Below, one piece after another: positions 1 through 10,477 of a stretch of 64,000 nt of DNA; the first letter of the stretch is position 1, and each line of letters begins with the position of its first letter. Location of the stretch: contig NC_087063.1 in assembly GCF_963678635.1 (NCBI RefSeq), positions 28,145,649 through 28,209,648 on the forward strand, given 5' to 3'. Made by a program: the position numbers and the translations under genes. The notes below the pieces were generated by a model. That model did no database searches and was not told where the DNA came from. It saw nothing but the letters and a program-made list of their open reading frames with translations. Source of the stretch: Symsagittifera roscoffensis (taxonomy: Eukaryota > Xenacoelomorpha > Acoela > Convolutidae).

Positions 1-37
1 CGTAAATAATATACTCCAATTATTAGATATTTGTTAA

Positions 38-1087
38 TCTACAATTCTTAATGAAGAATTATCCATAAATAATATAATAAGTAATGACAAAAGAAATACA
101 GATTATTTCACAAAAACTCCATATTTCAAACCTACATTCAACATAAGTAACTACACAGAGACTCAACAGAAGTTTTTAACAATGTTTAACTTTCAACATT
201 CACAAATAACACAAGACGAATTTGATAAATTAGCCAAACAGCTAATAAAATATTCATCAGTCTATGCAACATCTAAATTTGATGTTGGCAAAATCAGCTC
301 ATCACTACACCTTCCACTAAAACCTGACGCAGTTTTCAAAAAACAAAGAGCAAGTAAAGTACCAATTCATTTACACGATAAAGTGAACAGATTACTTGAT
401 ATTTTAGAACAATACAATATAATCTCACCGGTAGACAAAGAAGAACAACCAAAAGGTAACACATTTATCAACCCTGTTATGATCCTAGCAAAAGGAGAAT
501 CATTAAAAATAGTTCTAGACGCTAGATACCTTAATTCACTAATAGACGAATCAAAATGCAATTGGCCTATTGAACCAATACAAGTTATTTTAACAAAAAT
601 AAACGGAAAATACTTTACAACCGCAGATATGAATAGTGCATATAATCAAATGCCACTAGATGAACAATCGCGACGCTTAACACAATTTGTTATTGGAAAT
701 CAGCAATATGAATTCAACCGCCTATTCTATGGAATATCCATAGGACCAGCAGCATTTTCAGCTTTTATGAGCAAAATTTTAGGACCACTAATACTCAAGA
801 AAAACGCAATCACTTATTTAGACGATGTTTTTATGCAATCACAGACAAAAAAAGAAATGTTTAAAGTTTTAGAACATTATCACAAAATACTTCAGAACGA
901 AAATCTGAAGGCCGCCCCCGATAAATCACACTTCTTTTTAACACGAGTTAAATTCTTAGGACATAATATAGAAAGAAAAACAATCACCCCATTAAAATCA
1001 CGCATTGATGCTATTCAAAAAATTCCAACCACCAACAAACAAAAAGAAAATCAGAGAATTCCTTGGAATGTTAAATTTTTTAAGTAA
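38..1087 (+). CDS. pol: Element D pol, reverse transcriptase part
   Basis: The frame is open from position 38, after a stop at 35-37; the first ATG is at 182. It encodes an RT domain. Motif A is the Asp in TADMNSAY, followed by the LFYGISIGPAAF block and the catalytic box YLDD (in ITYLDDVF). The region before the RT domain is the usual linker. At about 1018-1023 a run of six A is followed by loss of frame: the last 20 or so codons here are out of phase, and the RT thumb continues in the frame that opens at 1005. A one-base indel in the A run explains this. Protease and gag would lie to the left of the window. The product would copy the element RNA in cytoplasmic particles. Confidence 0.85.
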   Translation, partial: STILNEELSINNIISNDKRNTDYFTKTPYFKPTFNISNYTETQQKFLTMFNFQHSQITQDEFDKLAKQLIKYSSVYATSKFDVGKISSSLHLPLKPDAVFKKQRASKVPIHLHDKVNRLLDILEQYNIISPVDKEEQPKGNTFINPVMILAKGESLKIVLDARYLNSLIDESKCNWPIEPIQVILTKINGKYFTTADMNSAYNQMPLDEQSRRLTQFVIGNQQYEFNRLFYGISIGPAAFSAFMSKILGPLILKKNAITYLDDVFMQSQTKKEMFKVLEHYHKILQNENLKAAPDKSHFFLTRVKFLGHNIERKTITPLKSRIDAIQKIPTTNKQKENQRIPWNVKFFK

Positions 1088-2420
1088 ATATGTCTATAAA
1101 ATGCAATTATACCTAAGACCATTTTATAATATACTTAGACAACAAAATAATTTTGAATGGAACACAGAACATCAAACACGATTTGAAGAAATTAAAAAAC
1201 TCCTAACTGAACAAATTTCGAATACAATTCCAGATCCAAATCAACCATTCTATGCAATGTGCGATGCTTCGAATTTTGGCATCGGCGCAGCATTATTACA
1301 ATCACACAATGGCACAAACAAAATGAATCTTATATCAGCAAATTCTCGATTATTCACTCAAGCAGAGCTAAGACTCTCAACTCTAATGAGAGAGTGTACA
1401 GCTATAATATATACACTAACAGAATATGAATTTCTGATACTTGGATCAAAACATCCAACAGTTCTTTTCACAGATCACAAACCAATCATTTTTCTCTTTA
1501 CACAAAAATCTAATCCAAATCACCGAGTTTATAGATTTCAACTAATTCTAATGAAATTCCCAAACTTACATACAGTTTGGACAGCAGGAAAAAATCTTGC
1601 ATTACCAGACACATTAAGTCGAAATACACCACCTGAATTACTTACACGTAAAACTACAGTTGAAATACACAAAAATATAAAATTCTACCTTGCAGAAAAC
1701 GAAACATCACCCCGACTAGAATGCAAATATGCAGTAAAAACTGACATTGAACAATCACAAATAAATAACCTACAACATTTCCCACTTTACTTAGATTGCC
1801 AAAATAATCACTACGAAGTTGATCTACTAGGAACATCAACTTTCAAACCAATTCCATACTCACAATGGATAAAAAGTAACACCCAACAAAAAAGAATAAA
1901 ACAACACTCACATAAAAAAGACCTTTTTCCGTTAATTGAAAAAGAAAATCTAACTGATAAAATAAATTTATCAGGACCACAAACAAATGATTCAGAATAC
2001 ACCATAAATCAAGTTTTTGACCTTCATGACCCACTTGACACAATTCCTTTAGCTAAATTAGAAATTGAAAACATTTTTCTCCCCCCAACAGATAAAATTA
2101 CAATTAATACCTTGAAACAATATCAAAATCTTGACCCAGTAATTAGACAACTAAAATCATGGCACAAATACAAAACTAAACCCGTAAAAGCAGATACCAC
2201 AATTTTAGGAAATAAAACACTCCTCCGATATTTTCGAAAACTTAATAATACAACAATTAATGAAAACACAGACCTTCTAGAATACCAATTAAATGAATCT
2301 ACAGTTCCCTGTCTCCCTTTAAGTATGATTCTCATGGCTTTTAAAATTTCACATACACAAAACATTAAAGGACACTCTGGATCAGAAAAAACATATTCAA
2401 ATTTTATACAAAACATCTAG
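1005..2420 (+). CDS. pol: Element D pol, RT thumb, RNase H, start of integrase
   Basis: This frame picks up the RT connection (IREFLGMLNFLSKYV) after the frameshift near 1020. It continues into an RNase H domain: the CDASNFGIGAALL strand with the first catalytic Asp, a Glu-containing helix (LRECTAIIYTL), FTDHKPI and the LPDTLSR end. A long, poorly conserved linker of about 200 residues follows. The integrase HHCC zinc domain then starts at ISHTQNIKGHSG. The frame is cut by a TAG at 2418-2420, but the same frame stays open after it and supplies the Cys pair of the zinc domain (CNDCIVC). This is therefore one frame with a nonsense change rather than two genes. Confidence 0.85.
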   Translation: MMLFKKFQPPTNKKKIREFLGMLNFLSKYVYKMQLYLRPFYNILRQQNNFEWNTEHQTRFEEIKKLLTEQISNTIPDPNQPFYAMCDASNFGIGAALLQSHNGTNKMNLISANSRLFTQAELRLSTLMRECTAIIYTLTEYEFLILGSKHPTVLFTDHKPIIFLFTQKSNPNHRVYRFQLILMKFPNLHTVWTAGKNLALPDTLSRNTPPELLTRKTTVEIHKNIKFYLAENETSPRLECKYAVKTDIEQSQINNLQHFPLYLDCQNNHYEVDLLGTSTFKPIPYSQWIKSNTQQKRIKQHSHKKDLFPLIEKENLTDKINLSGPQTNDSEYTINQVFDLHDPLDTIPLAKLEIENIFLPPTDKITINTLKQYQNLDPVIRQLKSWHKYKTKPVKADTTILGNKTLLRYFRKLNNTTINENTDLLEYQLNESTVPCLPLSMILMAFKISHTQNIKGHSGSEKTYSNFIQNI

Positions 2421-3848
2421 TTCCCAAATGCACCAATTTGGATAAAAATACTATGCAATGATTGTATAGTATGTCAGCTAAATAAACCTTATCCAAATCA
2501 AAAACAAATAGCACAAAAACAAGATTTTAAAGGACAAAGTTTGTACTTTAACCACCGTATTTCACTTGATACAAAAGGACCAATTTCACCCTCATCCGAA
2601 GGAAACTCCTACATTATGGTAATTGTTGACGCGTTTACACATTATGTAGCACTTAACCCAGTACCATATTGTAACGCTTATTATGCTTACACAACACTAT
2701 ATGAACACTGGATAGCCAAATTCGGACTACCAGAAATTCTAGTTACAGATAACGGTACAGAATTCATAAACAATGAAATTATCACACTATGTTATTTATA
2801 TAACATTAAGCACAAACCGCGTACATCTCATGCACCTTGGACAAACGGTTTAGTCGAAGGTATGAACCGTTCACTACAAGAATATCTTAGATGTATCATA
2901 AATGGATATGATACAAGATACACAGAATGGTCAGCAGAAGTAAAATTATTTCCCTTAGCATATAATTCACAAATTACGACAACTCTAGGAATGTCACCAT
3001 ACGAAATGGTTTTTAATAAAAAGCCACGTAAACCAATTATGTTTACAGCAAACTCTCATAAAAACGCACAAGGTCATTGCCAACCGAATAAAGACTCAGT
3101 TTGTTATAACCTACCTTTACACGCGCATGATGAAGATCATTTTCATCACCCACAAATTCTTAAATTAGCCTCCGGTACACACACCGAATGGATTTTAAAC
3201 AGAGATAAAAAACACAATGAAATTTACCAAAAAGTAACAAAAAAGTTGTTACAAAGACAAAACATTAATGAACAAATAAATTCACGCTTTACACCAGCCT
3301 CCGATTTAAAAATTGGAACATTTGTTTTAATACCCAATTTTAACACTCAAAAAGGAATCTCTAAAAAACTACAACCCCTTCGTAAAGGACCATACCAAAT
3401 AATTGCCAAACCCACTGATGTCACATATAAAATTACCGACTCAGACAAAAAAGAAATTGTTCAACACCGAAACAACCTATTACCTTATTACCCAAAAGAA
3501 TACGCACTACGCGAACTAACTCAATTATATTCTATCACAGGTTTAAAAGTTATTCAAAATAATCCACATACGGAAAATGAAACAAAAGAACAACATGACA
3601 TTCACCTCGAAAACCAAAATAAAAAATCAACTACAACGAATAACAACACAAAAAAACTAGATCAATACATCCCTCAAAAAGAAAGAAAAAATAGAAAAAT
3701 GACAGAAAAAATTATACCCCAAGAACAGATCGACAAATCAGATCATAGAGAGTCATCACGACTTAGAAATCAACCACGCAAAAACTATAAAACATTCATC
3801 CCACAATCTAAAATATTAAAGAAAGTTGAATTTCAAAAACAGCTTTAA
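2421..3848 (+). CDS. pol: Element D integrase core and C-terminal region
   Basis: This continues the 1005-2420 frame after the TAG; the first ATG inside is 2541. The Cys pair of the zinc finger lies at about 2449-2475. The DDE catalytic core follows, with Asp in SLDTKGPIS, Asp in TDNGTEF and Glu in PWTNGLVEGMNR. After the core comes a basic C-terminal part with a GPY/F-type module (RKGPYQII, about 3388-3411), typical of the Ty3/gypsy class. The last ~100 residues are Lys/Asn/Gln-rich and contain a basic stretch suited to nucleic-acid binding. The stop is the TAA at 3846-3848. I see no further break in this section. Confidence 0.85.
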   Translation, partial: FPNAPIWIKILCNDCIVCQLNKPYPNQKQIAQKQDFKGQSLYFNHRISLDTKGPISPSSEGNSYIMVIVDAFTHYVALNPVPYCNAYYAYTTLYEHWIAKFGLPEILVTDNGTEFINNEIITLCYLYNIKHKPRTSHAPWTNGLVEGMNRSLQEYLRCIINGYDTRYTEWSAEVKLFPLAYNSQITTTLGMSPYEMVFNKKPRKPIMFTANSHKNAQGHCQPNKDSVCYNLPLHAHDEDHFHHPQILKLASGTHTEWILNRDKKHNEIYQKVTKKLLQRQNINEQINSRFTPASDLKIGTFVLIPNFNTQKGISKKLQPLRKGPYQIIAKPTDVTYKITDSDKKEIVQHRNNLLPYYPKEYALRELTQLYSITGLKVIQNNPHTENETKEQHDIHLENQNKKSTTTNNNTKKLDQYIPQKERKNRKMTEKIIPQEQIDKSDHRESSRLRNQPRKNYKTFIPQSKILKKVEFQKQL

Positions 3849-4738
3849 TTTTACAATTAATAATCTTTGCACCTCTTGAAATATTCTCTGAAATATTTTG
3901 AACTTTCATCTTTGAAATATTTTTATCTTTGAAATATAATAATCTTTGAAATATTTTGAACTTTCATTTTTCAAAATAACATGCTGAGAGACACGCAGCG
4001 ATTCTAGTTCATAATTAGCCAATAGGATTCATCCAATCCGTCACCTTCTATAACTCTAACACAAACCAACTAGACGAAAGATATTAAACTCCAGGCATAT
4101 CTATAACTATAACTTCACAACCTCCAGGTCAAAAATAAGCAAACCATTCCAACTTGACAACTAAAATAAATATCACCATAATATCATAACCCTCCCTTAT
4201 CTAATAAACCAAAGATCAACAATATTTCCCCAACTCAGACCTCAAATACCCCCCAAACAAATATGTTAAATTAGCCTAAAGTAAAAGAACGACCATTTTA
4301 ATTAGCCTAAAGTATAAAAATCTCAAAAATACCCCAGATCATTTGACAAATGAAAATAAAGACAAAGAAGACCTCCCGATCACCATAAAATTTGCCCCCA
4401 ACAATTTTTCCCAAAACTCGACCCACTTGTCAAAAAACCAATAAATAATTCGATCACACTTGAAAATTGCCTCAAACAACAAAAAAAATTCGATCGAGAG
4501 CCATTTCTTAAATGCTCTTCTCTCGACCAGTTACCATAATTCTAAACATTCTCGCAAACTTTTTCACAATATTTAAACCTCTCATCATATTTCTTTTTGA
4601 TACCTTCGAATCTTTTATAATAATCTTAATCATTTTTTGCAATATTTTTTAAATTTTCTATTCTATATTTGAACTATACCTCCAGCTTTCAAAAGCTTTT
4701 GACTATATCCACAGGTACGATTCACAAAACTTATCTAA
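3849..4738 (+). other. Spacer between pol and accessory frames of element D
   Basis: No supported gene. Positions 3880-3980 hold tandem short repeats built on CTTTGAAATATT, and 4268-4315 repeats ATTAGCCTAAAGTA twice. The rest keeps the A/C-rich bias of the element. A long spacer between pol and env-side genes fits use of a spliced RNA for the downstream frames, but I could not pick out a convincing acceptor. Confidence 0.5.
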
Positions 4739-4927
4739 ATGATACGAACCATTTTTAGTAGAACAGATATTTTTTTACTATTTGTAATTTTTATAACATT
4801 TCTATCATCCCTCATCTTGACAATATGCAAATGTATTAAGAAAGCAATTATCACATTCGCCCTAGCAACAATCCTCCTAATACTTTTTCTAGAAGAATAC
4901 TACAATAAACATAAATTTTTTCACTAA
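4739..4927 (+). CDS. Small membrane peptide of element D
   Basis: A 62-residue frame starting at ATG 4739. Residues 10-33 (IFLLFVIFITFLSSLILTIC) and about 36-50 are strongly hydrophobic, so it would insert in a membrane with one or two spans. It has no recognised family. Its last 12 codons overlap the start of a much longer frame, in the +1 phase, that has no ATG of its own. The peptide may therefore be the N-terminal, membrane-anchoring part of that protein, joined by frameshift, splicing or a sequence error. Function is unknown. Confidence 0.45.
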   Translation: MIRTIFSRTDIFLLFVIFITFLSSLILTICKCIKKAIITFALATILLILFLEEYYNKHKFFH

Positions 4928-6068
4928 AAGAATAGATCAAAAACCATCAAAAAATGCTAACCAACAATCACACAGTCAGTCTTCACCGACATCATCCCAG
5001 GAAAACCCGACACCACCTTCAACTACCCAAAACCCCCAAACATCTACACGAATTTCTTTTCAAGATAACCCATATACCTTTGAAGAACGACACGCTCGCT
5101 TATCAGAACCACTAGAACCAGTTCAACGACAAGCACCTCTAAGCGAACCAACATATAACTTATACCCAACACTACCACAAGAATTAAGTAGAATACAAAA
5201 TCCTAGTCAAAACCAAAATACAGTCGAAATAAATAGACAAATTATACATCCTCGACGAAACAGAAATTTTCAAACTCCCCGAGTTCATTTTGATATACCT
5301 CAATCCCCATCACAAAGTACACCAGAAAACCCCATTGGTATATTACCAGAAACCCCTACGCTTCTTTCACAACGTAGCACCTCAAGCCTACCATCAGATT
5401 ACTTAGGTTCAACACCAACATCTGAACAAATACGTGAAAATCCCTTTAACCCTACAAACCAAACATCACGACTACCATACTGGACAACACATTCATTCAC
5501 ACAAGGTGAACCAAATTTAATCAATGATCCAATAGATATTTCTACGGATACAACAACATCCTCATTACTACCAGAAACATTATCACTACCATCAACACCA
5601 TCAATAAGCCAGATTTCACCACCACCTTTTAACTTAAATTTCCCAAATAACCTCGACGCTAGATATCGAGAACAATCATCAACAAATATTCCTTTAAGAC
5701 TAGACTGGAATACATTCACAGCACCTCCACCATTATTTGGACAACACCTAGAAAGTAACCGACTCCACAACTGGGCACTAAATAGACTACAATATAGACA
5801 AGACATCCACGAAGACATTCGTGCTCATAACATCCAAATACTCCAACAGAATAGTCTACAATTAAAGTTTGAAATCACGGTTAAATTAAACAACATTACT
5901 CAACATCCCTATCCATTAAATCCACCAAATATAACAGCTCAATCCCTACCACCACCATTTATAACAACTGAAGTAATCTACAAATACGACAGATATACCA
6001 AAAAGACAATTGGTTACATCACATTTTATAACCCATACTCAGGATTGTCATACACATGTATATTCTAA
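4893..6068 (+). CDS. Accessory frame X of element D (no ATG)
   Basis: This 391-codon open frame contains no methionine codon, so it must be reached by splicing, frameshift from the 4739-4927 peptide, or a non-AUG start. The first ~120 residues are Gln/Ser/Pro/Thr-rich (SQSSPTSSQENPTPP) and likely disordered. The C-terminal ~90 residues look folded, ending in a Tyr/Phe/Cys-rich segment (FYNPYSGLSYTCIF). That end resembles a segment of the 602-residue frame at 8669-10477 (NYDPITQMYIFCP), which has the same layout, so the two may be paralogues. The stop at 6066-6068 overlaps the start of the glycoprotein frame by 13 bases. I do not recognise a family. Structural or regulatory roles are both open. 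Confidence 0.6.
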   Translation, partial: KNTTININFFTKRIDQKPSKNANQQSHSQSSPTSSQENPTPPSTTQNPQTSTRISFQDNPYTFEERHARLSEPLEPVQRQAPLSEPTYNLYPTLPQELSRIQNPSQNQNTVEINRQIIHPRRNRNFQTPRVHFDIPQSPSQSTPENPIGILPETPTLLSQRSTSSLPSDYLGSTPTSEQIRENPFNPTNQTSRLPYWTTHSFTQGEPNLINDPIDISTDTTTSSLLPETLSLPSTPSISQISPPPFNLNFPNNLDARYREQSSTNIPLRLDWNTFTAPPPLFGQHLESNRLHNWALNRLQYRQDIHEDIRAHNIQILQQNSLQLKFEITVKLNNITQHPYPLNPPNITAQSLPPPFITTEVIYKYDRYTKKTIGYITFYNPYSGLSYTCIF

Positions 6069-7054
6069 AAATTTTAATTTTTCTCCAACTCTTTTTTCTA
6101 ATAACCTCAACTGAAAACATAAACCCTTCCCCCCGCACAAGACCCCAAGATTTATTAGTAACACATTACGATTGTGACGAAAACGAACAAAAAACATTAC
6201 ACAAATATGCAATAAATCAAGTATCACAATGCGAAACAGAACCACAAGCTATAGAAACAACAAATGTAATAGCGACACTTTATTCAAAAGCCCGAGCAAC
6301 AACAGTTAAAGGATATAAATTCACAGCGACATTTTCCGAAAAGAAAGTACATTGTTCACAAGTCTCAAATGGAAATAAAAACCGACTTGACCACGAATCA
6401 TTCTACCAAAGTAATATCGAACGACTTCTACATCTCAATCCCGAAGATTGTAAAAATGAGTTACTAAGACTCAATATCACAAGAAATAAAAACACTGATA
6501 GAAAATTAGTATATTTCCAAGTTTTTGCAGATTCTGTACATCAAGCAGAACTTGAAAGATATCAAGGACATATAAAATTAGATGAAAAATACCCATACAA
6601 CGGCGCACACGGACGATTAACTTATGATATACACGATAAACACTGGATACCACACATTGGTATAAATGACCCATCAAACTGCAAAGCAGACACAAAAAAT
6701 AAAGGATATCAAGAAATCATGTTTTTTGATTGGAAAATACAACTCGAAAAAATACAACTCACACGCGATTTATCAGACAACACAATGATCTATCAAGGAA
6801 TTAGATTACCTTGTAAAAACGACCAAGGCTATTGTGACCCTACAACACGAACACAAGCAACAATTGTTTGGTTCCCTGAAGACACATGTACAACATTTCA
6901 AGTAGCAAAAATACACGCTCGTATGATAAAATTTCACGAAAAATATTTTATACAATCAATTCCATATGAACAAGTCCATCCATCACGAAGACAAAGTTCT
7001 AATTTTAGAAACATAGACAATATAGAAAATAAATTGACACGTTTTCAAATATAA
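6056..7054 (+). CDS. env: Envelope-like glycoprotein of element D, N-terminal part
   Basis: A 332-residue frame with a clear signal peptide (ILKILIFLQLFFLITST) at residues 3-19. Its Cys-rich ectodomain starts with HYDCDE and continues through NQVSQC and a Cys at the end of the next strand block. N-glycosylation sites such as NIT are present. The pattern of early Cys residues recalls the glycoproteins of chuvirus-like negative-strand RNA viruses, which are known to have been captured by animal LTR elements. This is a judgement by eye and not a search result. The last few codons are out of phase: frame is lost in the short T/A-run region at about 7038-7056, and the protein continues in the frame open to 8672. 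Confidence 0.65.
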   Translation: MYILKILIFLQLFFLITSTENINPSPRTRPQDLLVTHYDCDENEQKTLHKYAINQVSQCETEPQAIETTNVIATLYSKARATTVKGYKFTATFSEKKVHCSQVSNGNKNRLDHESFYQSNIERLLHLNPEDCKNELLRLNITRNKNTDRKLVYFQVFADSVHQAELERYQGHIKLDEKYPYNGAHGRLTYDIHDKHWIPHIGINDPSNCKADTKNKGYQEIMFFDWKIQLEKIQLTRDLSDNTMIYQGIRLPCKNDQGYCDPTTRTQATIVWFPEDTCTTFQVAKIHARMIKFHEKYFIQSIPYEQVHPSRRQSSNFRNIDNIENKLTRFQI

Positions 7055-8672
7055 AGAAACAGAACTTGCATGTAAATACAGAAATCCACTTCATAAAACA
7101 CAATACTCTGAGATATTAGTTGAATACGAAAAAGGATTTGACATGACCACTGGAAAAGTAAAAATCGACCCATACGCCACAAGTCACCCTATAAACGAAG
7201 GAACATCATATATACAGGTTGATTTTCAAAAAAGTAAAAATCAACCTGGTGGACATCTAAAGCCCCATGACACTAGAAGCACACGTTTACAAGAATTATC
7301 ACTAATGAATAGTACATATTTCGGTAACATCCACTATGATATTCACCTAGATATGAAATTAGACTACACAATTAGCCGAATTTTTCAAGAAATGTCACTA
7401 TCTGAATTAGAAACACTTCACCAGCTATGCGAATTAGAAAGGACACAAATCCTACAATCACTTGCACTAGCAGTATTAAAAATACCCTACGCAGGATATT
7501 TACTATCAGGAAATAGATCAAATTTTTTAGATTATGAAGGAATCATTTTATGGTTTTATAACTGTACCAAAAAAGTATCACCACTATATGTTTTTGAAGA
7601 TAAACGATGCTATAAAAGAATCCCTATCTTTTATAAGAATAAAGTACACTTCGTTGACACACTTTCAAGACGAACCTATTTCTGGGATACCGCAGTCCCA
7701 TGTGGATCAGAAAATAGCCACAATGTAGTTCAACTGAACCCTGATGAAGATAAATATTATCTTCTTACTCCATATCCCACATTAATGCAATCACTCAAAA
7801 AATTTTCACCTGAAAGCATTAGAGCTATTGTTCGAAACCCAAATATTGACTTACAATCAATTGGAATATATTCAAAATCCGATATACAACATGACATTAG
7901 AACACAACAATTCCAAGAATTATTAACACAAACGGACACGATACAAAGACAATCAATTGATCAAAACTTACGCAAACTTGCCGAAACAGCAGGATTTGCA
8001 GATATTTATACACAAGACTATAGCGGATATTTTAAAGACATTAAAGACTATATATATCTAAGCGGTGAAAAATACCGACCACAAGATATTTCACCTATAA
8101 ATATTTTTAGCTTTGTTACACTAAAAAATGAAATTCTCGATTTTCTAGGATGGCCCTACTACATCTTAGAAAAATTGACTATTTTATACGCAATGTTTAA
8201 CTTTATAGGATTTCTTTTTTCGCTTTTAAAAGGAATCTATAATACATGCGCTATACACACACAAGTAAATAGACAAGCAAGTGTAGCACGCATACTATTT
8301 GCAGGATTTTTTGGAATTTTTTCATCATCAATAAACAAAATTCTTTTAGATGCACAAATAAAGGAATACAACACAAAAATAGCAACAAGACAGAACACAT
8401 ACGACGAAGAACATAACAATGTAGACATTACGCCTACAGCACCACAGTTACCACCACTACCACATAACCATCCATTATCACTAGTCCCACGAAATTTTCG
8501 AAATTTAGCAATAACAAATAATCCAAATTTTAGACCAACTATATCACAAAGTCCCATTCAACATATAATGACACACCATTCACTAGATGAAAATACATAT
8601 GAACAAATCATAGAACAACCCCATAACACCGCTTTTCAGTCTCAAAATAATAATTTTTTTAGCCCACGATGA
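7036..8672 (+). CDS. env: Envelope-like glycoprotein of element D, C-terminal part
   Basis: The frame is open from about 7038; the first ATG is 7143. It continues the ectodomain after the break near 7045. A conserved-looking Cys module runs from FEDKRCYKRIPIFY to FVDTLSRRTYFWDTAVPC. A membrane span lies at residues ~344-366 of the part counted from 7143 (LTILYAMFNFIGFLFSLLKG). It is followed by a basic segment, a second weak hydrophobic stretch and a ~110-residue Pro/Asn-rich cytoplasmic tail. The layout of signal peptide, ectodomain, anchor and tail is that of a viral fusion glycoprotein. The stop TGA overlaps the ATG of the next frame (ATGA at 8669), a geometry used for termination-reinitiation. 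Confidence 0.65.
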
Positions 8673-10477
8673 GCCGACAACTTGGATCCCTACACCGCTC
8701 AAATTCACACCCAACCAACCTCAACACTCCAATTACAATAATTCCACTTTTTGCTTTCCCACCACCCGATTTCCCAACCAATAATATAACATCAGGCATG
8801 AATTCAGACACTAATTCACACATCTCAGTTTTATACTCCATCTCACAACTCAATAACCCAGATATTGAAACCCCTGACGAATTTGCAGACTCTGAACCAT
8901 CTCCATCCAATAATTTTCAAACCAATCCCTCAGTTTTTTCGAAACCCCCTTTTCAACCAATCCCACCATATAACCCACTCCCATCCATTTCTACACCCTC
9001 CTATGCTTCACAAGTTACCCCAACCTACTCTTCACTTCATTCAGATCGATCATCCAATTCTCCAGACACCCCCCAAATCTCCCAAGAACTAGATAATTTT
9101 ATCACCTTACAACAACAACCCTTCCACCTTGAAAACCCCACTATAAATCAGACTTCATCCACAATAGAATCATCAAACCCACCTACCCCTACACCCTCTT
9201 CAGCTTATACCGCATCATTAGCACCATCATCCACATCCACCGAATCATCAATTAGCACTAATAGAGCTTACCGCACTTTCAAAAGAAAATTCCCAAACCA
9301 TCCATTTCCAACAAAACCAGGAACAGCCCGTGAATATATTAACCATCCAAATCACACTAACACGAAAGAATTTTTAGCAATCACCTTACCTTCATTTCCA
9401 CAGTATACTTTGAACACCCCTACAGATACTAACGATACACGTAGCTTTGTAGATGAACAAGTTTTAATGCCTACACTTCATTGGACATCATATTATCACT
9501 TTACTAACCCCCTTTGCCTACATTTATCTAATACTCACATCGATATAGAACGAAATCAAGATATGCTATATCGACTCACTACACCACTAACACATAGACA
9601 ATTTACTTACATCGGATATAAAAAATCACTAAAAACATACACTGCACCCCGAGCTAACGAATATACGCTAGAATATTACGATCATAACATCATCCGAACT
9701 AACCAAGACCAATTTTTAGATGATGATCGCTTCGCTAACCCACAAATCACAGAAAAATTTTTCATCAAAACACCATATGTTTTTACACTCAATATATTTG
9801 ATCGCAAATTCGACCACATCATTTCTGAAGCACTAACCGACACACAAGCTTACGAAAGTTTTAAAGAAAGATTTCAATTATTTTCACTAACCTTTCATTT
9901 CCTTGCACCACATGAACGAGATTTGCACTGCTCACATGACATTATGTTACGCACTAAACAAACCCACACATATACATATTACCGCTTTATACAAAATCAC
10001 TTTGACCTACACACTCCATCAAGACAACCACACCATCGTTTTCAATTTATTAACTCTAAATACACATCACCATTTTTTCTTAACTTCAGATATTGCATCA
10101 AAGATACTAACCTTCACGGTATTCTTCGCAATTATGATCCCATAACCCAAATGTATATTTTTTGTCCCATCACAAAGACCTTCAACGCAGAAGAATCCAG
10201 ACCCTTCCTTATCCCACATGAATTTGTTCAACCTATAGAAATCCCCATATTAGAATTCATCCACAACACTAAATATAACCACAAATTATATAATCTCATC
10301 CAAAACACACCTTATGATTTTGCAGTTGGCACTGAAGAACTAAAAACCATTAAAGCACTTCAATTGCTTTGGCCACTGCTTCAAACTAAAAACATCATTC
10401 GCATACTAGCAAAGTTACTAACAAATTCCGACATAATCCACGACATCTTCCCCCACGGTTTTTTCCCCGACGACTAA
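8669..10477 (+). CDS. Accessory frame Y of element D, 602 residues
   Basis: An intact frame starting at the ATG that overlaps the glycoprotein stop. Residues 1-190 are Pro/Ser/Thr/Asn-rich and low in complexity. Residues ~200-600 are Tyr/Phe/His-rich and look globular, with segments such as FHFLAPHERDLHCSHD and NYDPITQMYIFCP, and a helical-looking C-terminus. No known domain is recognised. Its layout and one C-terminal segment resemble frame X upstream of the glycoprotein. A gene after env is unusual in errantivirus-like elements and recalls, by position only, the accessory genes of complex retroviruses. The stop is TAA 10475-10477, directly followed by a strong splice-donor consensus. Confidence 0.7.
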   Translation: MSRQLGSLHRSNSHPTNLNTPITIIPLFAFPPPDFPTNNITSGMNSDTNSHISVLYSISQLNNPDIETPDEFADSEPSPSNNFQTNPSVFSKPPFQPIPPYNPLPSISTPSYASQVTPTYSSLHSDRSSNSPDTPQISQELDNFITLQQQPFHLENPTINQTSSTIESSNPPTPTPSSAYTASLAPSSTSTESSISTNRAYRTFKRKFPNHPFPTKPGTAREYINHPNHTNTKEFLAITLPSFPQYTLNTPTDTNDTRSFVDEQVLMPTLHWTSYYHFTNPLCLHLSNTHIDIERNQDMLYRLTTPLTHRQFTYIGYKKSLKTYTAPRANEYTLEYYDHNIIRTNQDQFLDDDRFANPQITEKFFIKTPYVFTLNIFDRKFDHIISEALTDTQAYESFKERFQLFSLTFHFLAPHERDLHCSHDIMLRTKQTHTYTYYRFIQNHFDLHTPSRQPHHRFQFINSKYTSPFFLNFRYCIKDTNLHGILRNYDPITQMYIFCPITKTFNAEESRPFLIPHEFVQPIEIPILEFIHNTKYNHKLYNLIQNTPYDFAVGTEELKTIKALQLLWPLLQTKNIIRILAKLLTNSDIIHDIFPHGFFPDD

